Shown here piece after piece: positions 8,842 to 20,264 of a DNA stretch of 64,000 nt; within the stretch, counting starts at the first letter, position 1; every line of letters begins with the position of its first letter. The stretch spans positions 1 to 64,000 of the forward strand of contig NZ_AMXA01000021.1 in assembly GCF_000310145.2 (NCBI RefSeq), given 5' to 3'. The DNA is from Thauera sp. 28 (GTDB lineage: Bacteria; Pseudomonadota; Gammaproteobacteria; Burkholderiales; Rhodocyclaceae). Both the position numbers and the translations under genes were made by a program. The notes under the pieces are model-generated. The model was given only the letters and a program-made list of their open reading frames with translations, was not told where the DNA came from and searched no databases.

Positions 8842-11058
8842 TCAATGGGGTTGGGCGAACAGCAACTCGGGGCTGCGCAGCCAGGCTTCGGCCGCGGCAG
8901 CGGGTGCCGGGCGCGCGAACAGGTAGCCCTGCATGACATCGCAGCCCAGCGTGCGCAGTGCGTCTGCCTGCTCGATGTTCTCCACGCCCTCGGCCACCAG
9001 GTCGAGTTCGAAGCCGCGCGCAATGCCGGTGATCGCCGAGATGATCGGGTTGGTCATCGGCCCTTCCAGGTCGCGCACGAAGCTGCGGTCGATCTTCAGT
9101 GTGCTGACCGGGAACTTCTGCAGGTAGGCAAGCGCAGAGTAGCCGGTGCCGAAATCGTCGATGGCCACGCTCAGGCCCGCGGAGCGCAGGCCGCGCACCT
9201 TGCTGGCGACACCGGCCGTGTCGTTCATCATGATGCTTTCGGTGATCTCGATCTCGAGCGCCTCTGGCGCGACCTCGTGGCGGTCGAGGCAGGCGGTGAT
9301 GGTGTCGACGATGTCGGTGCGCAGGAAGTCGTGCGCCGACAGGTTGATCGACATGCGCGGGGGTTCGACGCCGTTGCGCTGCCATTCGGAAATCTGGTTG
9401 CAGGCGCGCTCGAGCACCCAGGCGCTGATCTCGCCGATCAGCCCCACCTCCTCTGCGACCTGGACGAAGGTGCCTGGGGGCACGGCGCCGAGCGAGGGGT
9501 GGTTCCAGCGCAACAGGGCCTCCAGGCCGACGATGCTGCGCTTGCTGAAGCTGACCTGGGGCTGGTAATGCAGCTCGAGCTCGTTGCGGGCGATCGCGCT
9601 GCGCAAGTCGTTCTCGAGTGCGATGCGGTCGCGGTGGCGGCTGTTGAGCTCCGGGTCGAAAAAGCGGAAGGCGTTCTTGCCCGAGCGCTTGACCTGGTAC
9701 ATCGCGACGTCGGCGTTGCGCGTCAGCTCTTCGGCCGTGCTGCCGTCGCGCGGGAAGAGTGCGATGCCCACGCTCACCGTGGCGCGGAAGTCGCCCTGGC
9801 TCAGCTTGATGGGCGGCGTCAGCGTGTCGAGGATCTTGCGTGCGATGACCTTCGCGTCCTCGGGCTGGTTGATGTCGGGCAGCAGCACGGTGAACTCGTC
9901 GCCGCCGAGGCGGGCCAGGGTGTCGCCGCGGCGCAGCGTTGCCGACAGGCGGCTGGCGATCGAGCGCAGCAGGTTGTCGCCCTCGGCATGGCCGAAGGTG
10001 TCGTTGACGAGCTTGAAGCGGTCCACATCGATGAACATCACCGCCAGTGCGCCGGTACGGCGCTGGGCCTGGGCGATGGCCAGTTCCAGGCGGTCCTTGA
10101 ACAGCACGCGGTTGGGCAGGTGCGTGAGCTGGTCGTGGTAGGCCTGGAAGGAGATGATCTCCTCGGCGCGCTTGCGTTCGGAAATGTCGCGCGCCACGCC
10201 GTATAGGCCGACGACCCGGCGGTCGTTCTCGTGGGTGAGCATCGGAATGCCGGTGAGCGATACGGTGACGCTGTCGCCATCGCCGTCGGGGTGGTGGCGA
10301 CGCAGGCGCAGTTCGACGTTGAAGCTCTCCCCCGGCAAGCTGCTCGGCTGGCTGAGCAGGCCGAAGATGCGGTCGAGGTCCTCGGGCATCACCAGCGTGG
10401 TGAAGGGGCGCCGCATGAGTGCGCTGCGTTCGTAGCCGAGCAGGGCCTTGACGCGTGGGTTCAGGTAGCTGAAGCGGCCCTCGCTGTCGAGGGTGAAGAT
10501 GAGGTCGGGCGAACTCTCGACCAGGTAGCGGTGCAGCCGCTCCGAGGCCTTGAGGCGCTGGCTCATCAGGCGGTTGGTCTTTTCGAGCGCACCCTTGTGC
10601 AGTGCGCCGTCAACCGCCCGCTGCAGCTGGGCGACGTGGTAGGGCTTGCGCACGTAGTCGTCGGCGCCCTTGCGCAAGGCGCCGATCGCGGCGTCGATCG
10701 TGTCTTCGCCGCTGATGATGACCACGGCCTCGTCACGCTGGTTGTCGCCCAGCCAGTCGAGCAGCGCGAGGCCATTTGCGTCTGGCAGACGGTAATCGAG
10801 CAGGATGAGGTCGTAGTGACGCTGCAGCAGGCGGTCTATGGCCTCGCCGATGCTGCCGCACTCGTCGAATAGCCGCCCCGGGCGCGCGAGCACGTGGGGA
10901 AAGGTCCGGCGCAAGGCCGGATCATCATCGACGACGAGGATGCGGAAGGTGGCGGTGTCAGCGTCCGCAGCGCCTTCGACCTGAGGCCGGAACGGTTGCT
11001 CAGCCGGAGTGACCATGGCTCTCAGGGCAGTGTAAGCAGATGTGTTGTCCGCCCTCAT
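8842..11058 (-). CDS. REC-PAS-GGDEF-EAL c-di-GMP signalling protein
   Basis: A 738-residue cytoplasmic response regulator that can in principle both make and degrade c-di-GMP. The receiver domain (about 38-155) has ILVVDDDPALRRTF, the phospho-acceptor region LILLDYRLPDANG and the switch lysine in DYVRKPY. A PAS domain follows, with LVESSPDLIFTLDSEGRFSY and a PAC-like block. The GGDEF domain is intact (LARLGGDEFTVLLPD), as is the EAL domain (VGLEALLRWNHP, then EITESIMM and DDFGTGYSALAYL). The ATG at 11058 begins 10 nt after the stop of the kinase gene at 11069, so the two are co-transcribed; an in-frame ATG at 11016 is an alternative. The adjacent kinase is the obvious candidate phosphodonor. 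The direction of net c-di-GMP turnover cannot be told from sequence. Confidence 0.93.
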   Translation of the reverse strand: MRADNTSAYTALRAMVTPAEQPFRPQVEGAADADTATFRILVVDDDPALRRTFPHVLARPGRLFDECGSIGEAIDRLLQRHYDLILLDYRLPDANGLALLDWLGDNQRDEAVVIISGEDTIDAAIGALRKGADDYVRKPYHVAQLQRAVDGALHKGALEKTNRLMSQRLKASERLHRYLVESSPDLIFTLDSEGRFSYLNPRVKALLGYERSALMRRPFTTLVMPEDLDRIFGLLSQPSSLPGESFNVELRLRRHHPDGDGDSVTVSLTGIPMLTHENDRRVVGLYGVARDISERKRAEEIISFQAYHDQLTHLPNRVLFKDRLELAIAQAQRRTGALAVMFIDVDRFKLVNDTFGHAEGDNLLRSIASRLSATLRRGDTLARLGGDEFTVLLPDINQPEDAKVIARKILDTLTPPIKLSQGDFRATVSVGIALFPRDGSTAEELTRNADVAMYQVKRSGKNAFRFFDPELNSRHRDRIALENDLRSAIARNELELHYQPQVSFSKRSIVGLEALLRWNHPSLGAVPPGTFVQVAEEVGLIGEISAWVLERACNQISEWQRNGVEPPRMSINLSAHDFLRTDIVDTITACLDRHEVAPEALEIEITESIMMNDTAGVASKVRGLRSAGLSVAIDDFGTGYSALAYLQKFPVSTLKIDRSFVRDLEGPMTNPIISAITGIARGFELDLVAEGVENIEQADALRTLGCDVMQGYLFARPAPAAAAEAWLRSPELLFAQPH

Positions 11059-11068
11059 GATGCAACAC

Positions 11069-13024
11069 TCAGGCCGTTTGTTCCAGCGGAACGAAGATCT
11101 GGAAGCTCGTCCCGGTGCCCGCCTGGCTCCGGCACAGCAGCGTGGCGCTCCACTGGGCGAGGATGTCCCGCACCACGGCAAGCCCGACGCCCTGGTGGTT
11201 GCCGCCCTTGGCGCTGGGGCGCGCGCTGAGGAGGTCGTCGAGGCGGTCCGTCGGCAGGCCCGGGCCGTTATCGACGAAGCGGATCTCGAGGCAGTTGCGG
11301 CCGTCCACATTGACCTGCGGAAACACTGAGATGACCAGGCGCTGACCAGGCTGCAGCGCCTCCGATGCATTGCGCAGCAGGTTCAGCAGGACTTGCTTGA
11401 GTGCGGACGCGGGTATTGCGGCAGTCGGTACGTCGCGTGCGGCGCGCAATTCGAGCTGAAGATCGCGGCTGCCGAACAGCGGCTCGCCGTACAGCGTACG
11501 CATGTCGAGGAGCAGTTCGGGAACCCGGCAGTAGCGCGGCTCGGCCGTGTCGGTGGGGAGCTCGGCGGCGCTGCGCAGCAGGTTGTCGATGCGGTCGAGC
11601 TCGGCATTGAGCAGGCTCATTTCGTCCTGCAGCGGAGCGTCCTCCGGGCGTTGCTGGACGAGCATGCCGAGCCGGCTCTTGAGGACGGTCAGCGGGTTGG
11701 CGGCCTCGTGGGCAATCTTGCGCACATGCTCGCGGAAGCGTTGCTGCAGCATCGCCTCGCGCGCGGCGATCTCGTTGCGTTGGCGGGCAACGTTGCGCAG
11801 TGCTCGGGCGGCGGCACCCAGCAGTGCGGCGTAACGCCAGCGCAGCTCGCTGTCGAGCGCGTTCTCCGAAGGCGCCGGGATGAGTGCCACTGCGGCATCG
11901 TGGCCGCTGGACAGCGGCAGGCAGTGGAAACCATGCTGGCCCAGCCAGCGTGCGATCTGCCAGTCGGCCACGCTGCGCCCCGGTGCGCCGCCGGCGGGAA
12001 TGAAGGAGGTGGGCAGTTCGCTGCGCGTGCTGAGTGCGATGCAGCTGGCCTCGTCTTCGAGGCGCAGGCTCAGTTCGGCGATCAGGGCCTCGGTGCTGCC
12101 GCAATCGGCCTCCAGCAGCGGGCGCAGCAGTCCGTCGCCGTCGACACCGAGCAGGACCGGGGGCGTATGCAGGCCGAACAGCGGGCAGGCCAGCTGCAGG
12201 CGTGCCTTGATGGCGGCCGTGTCGAGGTCTACGAATGCCGCGGTGAGCAGGCCCAGCATGCCTGCGCTGCGATAAGGGTCGTCGGACAGCCGCGCAGGCG
12301 GGTGAGGCGTGGTTTGCAGGGGTGATCCTGCGGGCGGATAGACGGCATGCCCCGACACGATGTAGCCGACATCCGTGCGCAGGCTGAGCACCGCTTCCGC
12401 TGGCAGGCCGGCGAGTCCGGAGACGCGTGCGATGTGCGCTTCCCAGTCGTCGGCGGTGAGCAGGTCGGCGGCGGAGAGGAGCGCGAGCAGGGGGTGAGCA
12501 CCGGTTGCGCGTTCATCGGCCAGGCCAGCGAGTTCGAGGCCGTCTGCGAGGCTGGCGGGCAGGCCGCAGTCACGCATCAGGCTGTGGTACGGGGGGCGGC
12601 GGCCGTCGCGGCATGAGCCGGGGCGGGACAGCCCGCGCCACAGGCCACCCAGATAGGCCTCGTCCGGGCGCGGGTAGCCGGACTCGATCGCCAGGTGCAT
12701 GGCGCACTCTGCGCGCAGCAAGGCCTTCGTGCCGGCTTCGGCATTGCCGTTGCCGAGGTGGCCGAGACCCAGTAGCCAGGCGCGCAGCAGGTCGGTGCCA
12801 ATATCCTCCAGCCTGCGCCGCAGGGCGCTGTTGATCCCGCCGTCGAGCTCTCCGGCGGCAAGCGGGCGCGCGATCAGCAGCGCCAGGCTGAGTGCCGGGT
12901 CGCGTGCAGCGACCAGGGCCACCTCGGGCCAGTTCGGCGCCGCTGCGGCGAGCAGGCGCAGGATGGTGGATGCGCCATCCGGAACGGGCTGCAGCTCGAA
13001 AGCACTGAAGGTGGCAGGGAGCAT
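11069..13024 (-). CDS. HDOD-like/histidine kinase hybrid sensor
   Basis: A 651-residue soluble sensor kinase with an unusual N-terminus. Residues 1-220 resemble an HDOD-type all-helical domain (DPALSLALLI, AWLLGLGHLG, ECAMHLAIESG). Residues about 250-410 look like a GAF-type or unclassified sensor segment, followed by a helical linker. The dimerisation/phospho-acceptor helix has His439 in KIAHEAANPLTVLKS. The ATPase domain has the N box (NLLRNASEAL), the G1 box (DNGPGLP) and the G2 box (GVGLAVV). No transmembrane segment is visible, so it should sense something cytoplasmic. It is co-transcribed with the REC-PAS-GGDEF-EAL gene 10 nt downstream. Kinase identity is firm; the HDOD assignment is moderate and needs a profile search. 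Confidence 0.85.
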   Translation of the reverse strand: MLPATFSAFELQPVPDGASTILRLLAAAAPNWPEVALVAARDPALSLALLIARPLAAGELDGGINSALRRRLEDIGTDLLRAWLLGLGHLGNGNAEAGTKALLRAECAMHLAIESGYPRPDEAYLGGLWRGLSRPGSCRDGRRPPYHSLMRDCGLPASLADGLELAGLADERATGAHPLLALLSAADLLTADDWEAHIARVSGLAGLPAEAVLSLRTDVGYIVSGHAVYPPAGSPLQTTPHPPARLSDDPYRSAGMLGLLTAAFVDLDTAAIKARLQLACPLFGLHTPPVLLGVDGDGLLRPLLEADCGSTEALIAELSLRLEDEASCIALSTRSELPTSFIPAGGAPGRSVADWQIARWLGQHGFHCLPLSSGHDAAVALIPAPSENALDSELRWRYAALLGAAARALRNVARQRNEIAAREAMLQQRFREHVRKIAHEAANPLTVLKSRLGMLVQQRPEDAPLQDEMSLLNAELDRIDNLLRSAAELPTDTAEPRYCRVPELLLDMRTLYGEPLFGSRDLQLELRAARDVPTAAIPASALKQVLLNLLRNASEALQPGQRLVISVFPQVNVDGRNCLEIRFVDNGPGLPTDRLDDLLSARPSAKGGNHQGVGLAVVRDILAQWSATLLCRSQAGTGTSFQIFVPLEQTA

Positions 13025-13125
13025 TCGGTGGCGAGGCGGTTGGATGGCGCAGGAGCCACGATTCTAGCCCGAGCCATGTGCAGCGGGCGTGATCCATGCC
13101 GCGGCCGCGTGTGTGCGGGCTCGGC

Positions 13126-14262
13126 TCAGGCCTGCATGCTGTCGGCGAAGTTCAGCCCCAGCAGCTGGGCCCGGTTGATGCGCTCAAAGGGGATGTGCAG
13201 GTCGGCCGCGACCTTGGCGAGGGTGCTGGCGTCGAAGCTTTCGCAGGCTTGTGCAAGCTTGAGGAAGGGGCCGAACTCGCCCTGGCCGTAGAGCAGTGCT
13301 TCGCTGACGTTGGCGGGCAGGTTCATCTGCTCGAGCACTTCCTGCATGGAGGTGCCGAGCAGCAGGTGCAGCAGCGAGAAGGCGCCGGTGATGAACAGGT
13401 TGTCGCGCTCGGATGCGTCGAAGTACGCCGAGCCCACCTCCTCCATGAAGCGGCCGCGCGCGATCGCCGTCTGCATCATCGCCGGCGCGCTGGGATCGCG
13501 GCTGGCCGTGACCAGCAGCAGCGACAGCCACTTGTTCAGGGCGTCGTAGCCGAGGATGCTCACTGCGTGGCGGAAGGACTGGATCTCGCACATCAGACCG
13601 AAACCGGCCGAGTTGATGTAGCGCAGCAGCTTGTAGGACAGCGCCACATCCTGCTTGAGCACCGCCTCGATGTCGCGCACCTCGCTGTTGTTGCGGACCA
13701 GGTTGAGCAGCCGCACGATCTGTGCGTGCCCGGGATTCAAGGCCTTGGCGGGCGGGTTGCCGTGCAGGAAGAACCAGCCCGAGGCGCCGTCGAAGCCCGC
13801 ACCGACGGCTTGGCGGAAGGCGCCGATATCGGCCAGGCCCCAGGCCATGGTCAGGCCGGGTGAGCCGGCAGGGGCGGTGTTGCGACGCCCGTCCATGAGC
13901 ACGAAACGCCAATCCACGCCGGCTGGCAGGGCGGTGCCGGGCGAGAACCAGGTCAGGCACATGCCCGTGCCGGCTTCCTGCAGCCGAGCCATGAGCGCCT
14001 GTGTCTGCGGGTGTGCCAGGGTCTGCGCCGGGATCTCGATGGTGGCGTTCTCGGGCAGCGCCCACTCGAGCAGCTCCGGGGTCGGCACCAGGCGGCCGAG
14101 ACTGACGAACACCGGGTGATGGCTGGGCCAGACTTCGGTCTGGGTCGCGAGCGCCTCGACCACCGACGCCACGTTGGGGCCATGGGCGATGATGCGGTTG
14201 GCCGTGATGGCGCGGTTCTTGTTGACGACCGGCTCGCGGGTCAGCAGGGTGGTCTGGCTCAT
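13126..14262 (-). CDS. HDOD-domain signalling protein with degenerate EAL-like N-terminus
   Basis: A 378-residue protein of the YuxH/CdgJ type, which pairs an EAL-like half with an HDOD half. The C-terminal HDOD domain (about 170-378) has IVRLLNLVRNNSEVRDIEAV, then DVALSYKLLRYINSAGFGL, and the RHAVSILGYDALNKWL segment. The N-terminal half has remnants of an EAL barrel (HPVFVSLGRLV, FVLMDGRR) but no EAL signature or metal ligands, so phosphodiesterase activity is unlikely. Relatives act as adaptors in motility or c-di-GMP signalling. It lies 101 bp upstream of the HDOD-like kinase on the same strand and 22 bp downstream of the flavoreductase, so all may share a transcript. Its specific role is unknown. 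Confidence 0.85.
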   Translation of the reverse strand: MSQTTLLTREPVVNKNRAITANRIIAHGPNVASVVEALATQTEVWPSHHPVFVSLGRLVPTPELLEWALPENATIEIPAQTLAHPQTQALMARLQEAGTGMCLTWFSPGTALPAGVDWRFVLMDGRRNTAPAGSPGLTMAWGLADIGAFRQAVGAGFDGASGWFFLHGNPPAKALNPGHAQIVRLLNLVRNNSEVRDIEAVLKQDVALSYKLLRYINSAGFGLMCEIQSFRHAVSILGYDALNKWLSLLLVTASRDPSAPAMMQTAIARGRFMEEVGSAYFDASERDNLFITGAFSLLHLLLGTSMQEVLEQMNLPANVSEALLYGQGEFGPFLKLAQACESFDASTLAKVAADLHIPFERINRAQLLGLNFADSMQA

Positions 14263-14284
14263 CGAGCGCTCCAGGTGGGGCGGT

Positions 14285-15307
14285 TCAGTTCGTCGGCTGG
14301 GCGAAGGTGAAGGCGTCGGCGAAGAACGCGTCCTCGGGCAGGCTGCGGCTGGCGACGAAGCTCGAGCGCGCGGCGTCGATCATCGCCGGAGCGCCACAGG
14401 CGTAGATCTCGTGTGTCGAGAGGTCGGCAAAGTCGTCGAGCACGGCCTGGTGGACCAGGCCGCGCCGTCCTGTCCAGGCGTCGTCGGGCTTCTCATCGGA
14501 CAGTACCGGGATGTAGCGGAAGCCGGGCAGGCGGCCCTCCCAGTCGCGCGCGAGTGCGTCGAGATAGAGCCCGGCGCGGTCGCGCGCGCCCCAGTAGAGC
14601 GTGATCGGGCGCTGCAGGCCGATGTGCAGTGCATGCTCGATGAGGCCCTTGATCGGTGCGAAGCCAGTGCCACCTGCCACCATCACGATCGGTCGGGCGG
14701 AGTCCTCGCGCAGCCAGAAGCTGCCGAGCGGACCTTCGAAGCGCAGGATCTCCTTCTCCTTCATGGCCTCGAAGACGTGGCGCGTGAAGCGGCCGCCATC
14801 GATACGGCGGACATGCAGCTCGAGGTGGCTGGCGTCATGCGGGGCGTTGGCGATCGAGAAGCTGCGCCGGGCGCCGTCGGCGAGCAGGATGTCGATGTAC
14901 TGGCCGGCGCGGAACTTGAAGGCTTCGCTGGCCGGCAGCTTGAGGTCGATCAGCATCACGTCGTCGGCCAGGCGCTGCAGCCGCTGCACGCGACAGGGCA
15001 GCTTGCGCACCGGGATGTCGTCCGCACGGCTTACATTGCGTGCCTCGATGACGAGGTCCGAGACCGGCTGCGCGCAACAGAACAGCGCGTAGCCCTCGGC
15101 GCGCTCGGCCTCCGGGAGGGCGCCTTCGGAGTGCGGGCCGTGTACCACCTCGCCTTCGAGTACCTTGCCCTTGCAGGCGCCGCAGGCGCCATCGCGGCAG
15201 CTGTGCGGGAGCAGCAGCCCCGCGCCAAGCGCGGCCTCGAGCACGGTCTGTCCGGCTTCGGCGTCGAATTGGTGGTTGCCGGGCTGAAGTGAAATCCGGT
15301 GGTTCAT
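14285..15307 (-). CDS. 2Fe-2S/FAD NAD(P)H reductase (CDP-6-deoxy-glucoseen reductase-like)
   Basis: A 340-residue electron-transfer flavoprotein. A plant-type ferredoxin domain comes first (cysteine ligands in CRDGACGACKGKVLEGEV, with a fourth in FCCAQP). A ferredoxin-reductase FAD domain follows (RAGQYIDILL, RSFSIANAP), then an NAD(P) domain (MVAGGTGFAPIKGLIEHAL, EIYACGAPAMID). Proteins of this size and order are commonly annotated as CDP-6-deoxy-delta-3,4-glucoseen reductase or as the reductase component of oxygenases. No dideoxysugar or oxygenase genes adjoin it, so the electron acceptor is unknown. The ATG at 15307 begins MNHRISLQPGNHQFDAEAGQ; longer readings upstream lack family character. 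It diverges from the SDR gene with only 21 bp between start codons. Confidence 0.85.
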   Translation of the reverse strand: MNHRISLQPGNHQFDAEAGQTVLEAALGAGLLLPHSCRDGACGACKGKVLEGEVVHGPHSEGALPEAERAEGYALFCCAQPVSDLVIEARNVSRADDIPVRKLPCRVQRLQRLADDVMLIDLKLPASEAFKFRAGQYIDILLADGARRSFSIANAPHDASHLELHVRRIDGGRFTRHVFEAMKEKEILRFEGPLGSFWLREDSARPIVMVAGGTGFAPIKGLIEHALHIGLQRPITLYWGARDRAGLYLDALARDWEGRLPGFRYIPVLSDEKPDDAWTGRRGLVHQAVLDDFADLSTHEIYACGAPAMIDAARSSFVASRSLPEDAFFADAFTFAQPTN

Positions 15308-15313
15308 GGTGCG

Positions 15314-15322
15314 TGAGATAAT
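15314..15322 (+). promoter_or_regulatory. Candidate extended -10 for a leaderless or near-leaderless message
   Basis: TGAGATAAT (extended -10 TGN plus GATAAT) ends 6 nt before the ATG at 15329, which would place transcription start at or beside the initiation codon. No Shine-Dalgarno lies between them, and no convincing -35 is present. This is a prediction from spacing only. Confidence 0.3.
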
Positions 15323-15328
15323 GCCCTG

Positions 15329-16216
15329 ATGAAAAGAGTCCTGATCGTTGGCAGTGGCGACGTGGCCCGGCGCGCACTGCCCTGGCTGACGCGTCGTTTT
15401 CGCGTTTTTGCGCTCGTTCGCAATCGCGAGGCATGCGCTCAGCTGCGTGCCGCCGGTGCCATCCCGATCGTGGCCGATCTCGATGATGCGCGCAGTCTGG
15501 CCCGTCTGGGTGGCGTCGCCGACGCCATCCTGCACTTTGCACCGCCGCCCGGCGCCGGTGAGGGCGACCCGCGGACGAAGCGCCTGCTGGCTGCGCTCGG
15601 AGCGCGCCGAAGTCTACCACAGGCCCTCGTATACATAAGCACGACAGGGGTTTACGGCGATTGTGCAGGTGCGCGGGTGGACGAGCTGTGGCCCTGTCGG
15701 GCGCAGACGGCACGTGCGCGGCGCAGGGTCGATGCAGAGCAGCGTCTGCGCGCTTTTGGCGGACGCACAGGGGTGCGGGTATCGGTGCTGCGCGCGCCTG
15801 GCATCTATGCGGCCGACCGCCTGCCGCTCGACCGGCTGCGGCGCGGTGATCCGGTGCTGTGTGCCGAAGACGATGTCCATACCAACCACATCCATGCCGT
15901 GGATCTCGCTCGCCTGGCCTGTCTGGCGCTCTTTCGTGCGCTCCCCGGTCGTGTGTATAACGTCAGCGACGATTCGGACATGAAGATGGGCGACTACTTC
16001 GATGCGGTGGCCGATGCGTTCGCCCTCGCGCGGCCGCCTCGCCTCGATCGGCGGCAGATCGTCGAGCGACTGTCGCCCGTCACGCTGTCCTTCATGAGCG
16101 AATCGCGCCGGATCGACAACCGTCGCATGAAGCGGGAACTGCGTGCGCAGCTTGCCTATCCGACCATCTCTGCTGGCCTGGCTGCAGCGCGTGAGTGCGT
16201 CGTTGCGCCCGGCTGA
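15329..16216 (+). CDS. NAD-dependent epimerase/dehydratase family (SDR) protein
   Basis: A 295-residue extended SDR-like protein. The Rossmann nucleotide site is at the very N-terminus (RVLIVGSGDVARR), with an acidic/basic switch after beta-2 (LVRNREA). The catalytic-region Tyr lies in STTGVYGDCAGA, but the classic YxxxK spacing is not obvious; the downstream segment is arginine-rich. LRAPGIYAADR and HTNHIHAVDLARLACLAL are typical of the family. The substrate is unknown. It may be transcribed with hemJ, which starts 59 bp downstream. Its start codon has no Shine-Dalgarno and sits directly after an extended -10-like motif. Confidence 0.8.
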   Translation: MKRVLIVGSGDVARRALPWLTRRFRVFALVRNREACAQLRAAGAIPIVADLDDARSLARLGGVADAILHFAPPPGAGEGDPRTKRLLAALGARRSLPQALVYISTTGVYGDCAGARVDELWPCRAQTARARRRVDAEQRLRAFGGRTGVRVSVLRAPGIYAADRLPLDRLRRGDPVLCAEDDVHTNHIHAVDLARLACLALFRALPGRVYNVSDDSDMKMGDYFDAVADAFALARPPRLDRRQIVERLSPVTLSFMSESRRIDNRRMKRELRAQLAYPTISAGLAAARECVVAPG

Positions 16217-16275
16217 GGCGCTGCCTACGGCTGCGCCGCCTGGCGACATCCTTTTTTCTGGAGCACGTTCTGCAC

Positions 16276-16686
16276 ATGCTGACTCTCAAGGCCTTGCACA
16301 TCATCTTCGTCGTGAGCTGGTTCGCCGGCCTGTTCTATCTGCCGCGTCTGTTCGTCAATCACGCGATGGTCGACGACATCGCGACACGCGAGCGCCTGGC
16401 GATGATGGAGCTGAAGCTCTATCGCTTCATGACCCCGCTCGGCATCCTCGCCGTCGGCCTGGGGCTCTGGCTGTGGCTCGGCTACGGATTTGCCGGTGGC
16501 TGGCTGCATGTGAAGACCTTGCTCGTGCTGGTGCTCGTCGGCTACCACCTGTACTGCGGCCGGCTGATGCGCGACTTCGCCGCAGGCCGCAACGCCCGCT
16601 CGCATGTCTGGTACCGCGTGTTCAACGAGGTTCCGGTGCTGATCCTGTTCGTCGTCGTCTTCCTCGTTGTGCTCAAGCCGTTCTGA
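16276..16686 (+). CDS. hemJ: Protoporphyrinogen IX oxidase HemJ (CopD/UPF0093 family)
   Basis: A small integral membrane enzyme that oxidises protoporphyrinogen IX to protoporphyrin IX, 136 residues. The N-terminal signature is clear: LKALHIIFVVSWFAGLFYLP with His8, followed by RLFVNHA. A second signature, WLHVKTLLVLVLVGYHLYCG, carries the conserved lysine. About four transmembrane helices are evident. The ATG at 16276 gives the canonical start; an upstream reading adds 27 arginine-rich residues unlike the family. It follows the SDR gene by 59 bp and precedes the sigma-54 regulator by 40 bp. A second tetrapyrrole gene, hemL, lies at the far right of the window. Confidence 0.93.
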   Translation: MLTLKALHIIFVVSWFAGLFYLPRLFVNHAMVDDIATRERLAMMELKLYRFMTPLGILAVGLGLWLWLGYGFAGGWLHVKTLLVLVLVGYHLYCGRLMRDFAAGRNARSHVWYRVFNEVPVLILFVVVFLVVLKPF

Positions 16687-16726
16687 TGGTGGGTTCAGGC
16701 AAGACGAAGGATCAGGAGGAGACACG

Positions 16727-18148
16727 ATGCTGCAAGAGACAGCAGGCATGACGGACAGGCCGGTCGACCTGGCCGAGTACAACTGGCAAGCCCATTCGGT
16801 CCTCATCGTCGATGACGAGGAGGGCATGCGCAACTTTCTCGAGCGCACGCTCGCGCGCCGCTGCGGCATGGTGCAGAGCGCGGGCGATGCCGAGCATGCG
16901 GCCGCGCTCATGGCGCGCCTGCATTTCGATCTGCTGGTGCTGGACATCGCGCTGCCGGGCAAGTCGGGCATCGAGTGGCTTCATGAGCTGCGCGAGCACG
17001 GCTATACCGGCGATGTGATCCTGATGACCGCGTTCGCCGACATGGAGACTGCGATCGACGCGCTACGGGGTGGTGCCTCCGACTTCATCCTCAAGCCTTT
17101 CCGGGTCGATCAGATCCTGAACTCGATCAAGCGCTGCTTCGAGCGCGCTCGTCTTGCACGCGAGAACTTCGTGCTGCGCCGCGAGCTCGCCGGCCTGGCT
17201 GCCGATCCGATGGGGCTGGTGGGCCACTCGGCGGCGATCGAGCAGTTGCGCGGGCTGGTGCGGCGTGTCGGGCAGATGCCCAGCACTGTCCTGTTGCTCG
17301 GTGAGTCGGGCACGGGCAAGGAGGTCGTGGCGCGCGCATTGCACCAGACCAGTCCGCGTGCGCAACGGCCCTTCGTGCCGCTCAACTGCGCCGCGATCGC
17401 CTCCGAGCTGATCGAGAGCGAGCTGTTCGGTCATGTGAAGGGCGCGTTCACCGGAGCGGGCGAGAGCCGCAATGGCTTGTTCTACTACGCTCACGGTGGC
17501 ACCTTGTTCCTGGACGAGATCAGCGAGCTGCCGCTGGCCATGCAGACCCGGCTGCTGCGCGTGATCGAGGAGCGCAAGCTGCGCCCGGTCGGTTCCGAGC
17601 GCGAGGTGCCGGTGGACGTGCGCATCATCGCCGCTTCCAATCGCGACCTTGCGGCCGAAGTCCAGGCCGGGCGCTTTCGCCAGGATCTCTACTATCGCCT
17701 TGCGGTGGTGGACATGCGCCTGCCGCCCTTGCGCGAGCGCGTCGAGGACATCCCCGATCTCATGCATCACTTCATGGGGCCGCTCGCGGTCCAGCTCGGC
17801 GTGGCGCAGCTGCCGCTGTCGCACGGCGTCGTCAGCCGCTTGCAGCGCTATGCGTGGCCGGGCAATGTGCGCGAACTGCGCAACTACGTCGAGCGTTCGA
17901 TGATCCTCGGTTGCTTCGCCACCGATTGCTTCGCCGAGACAGACCACGACACCGCTCCGCCTGCGGACGAGCTCGAGCTCAGCTTGTCCGCGGTCGAGCG
18001 CCGCCACATCGAGCGTGTTACCGAGGCCTGTGCGGGCAACAAGACCGAGGCCGCACGCCGCCTGGGGGTGTCGCGCAAGACCCTGGAGCGCAAGTTCGCC
18101 GAGTGGGCCGAGGAGGCGCCTGCGCCTGATCTCGTGCGGCGTGCATGA
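16727..18148 (+). CDS. Sigma-54-dependent response regulator (REC-AAA+-Fis)
   Basis: A 473-residue NtrC-family activator. The receiver domain has [15 protein letters not shown] and the phospho-acceptor Asp73 in [13 protein letters not shown]. The AAA+ domain has Walker A GESGTGKE (192-199), the sigma-54 contact loop GAFTGA (239-244), Walker B in [11 protein letters not shown], and the R-finger region. The C-terminal Fis-type helix-turn-helix (about 425-465) has [19 protein letters not shown]. The start is fixed by AGGAGG 9 nt upstream; the sequence before it is not conserved-looking. The sensor kinase gene follows with a 34-nt gap, so they form a DctB/DctD-type pair. Targets are unknown; the neighbouring molybdenum/formate genes are candidates. 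Confidence 0.94.
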   Translation: MLQETAGMTDRPVDLAEYNWQAHSVLIVDDEEGMRNFLERTLARRCGMVQSAGDAEHAAALMARLHFDLLVLDIALPGKSGIEWLHELREHGYTGDVILMTAFADMETAIDALRGGASDFILKPFRVDQILNSIKRCFERARLARENFVLRRELAGLAADPMGLVGHSAAIEQLRGLVRRVGQMPSTVLLLGESGTGKEVVARALHQTSPRAQRPFVPLNCAAIASELIESELFGHVKGAFTGAGESRNGLFYYAHGGTLFLDEISELPLAMQTRLLRVIEERKLRPVGSEREVPVDVRIIAASNRDLAAEVQAGRFRQDLYYRLAVVDMRLPPLRERVEDIPDLMHHFMGPLAVQLGVAQLPLSHGVVSRLQRYAWPGNVRELRNYVERSMILGCFATDCFAETDHDTAPPADELELSLSAVERRHIERVTEACAGNKTEAARRLGVSRKTLERKFAEWAEEAPAPDLVRRA

Positions 18149-18182
18149 GCCCGGCAGGCATCAACGGCGGGCGAGGCTGAGC

Positions 18183-20243
<2,061 letters not shown>

Positions 20244-20264
20244 CCCAATGGAACATGCAGCAAG

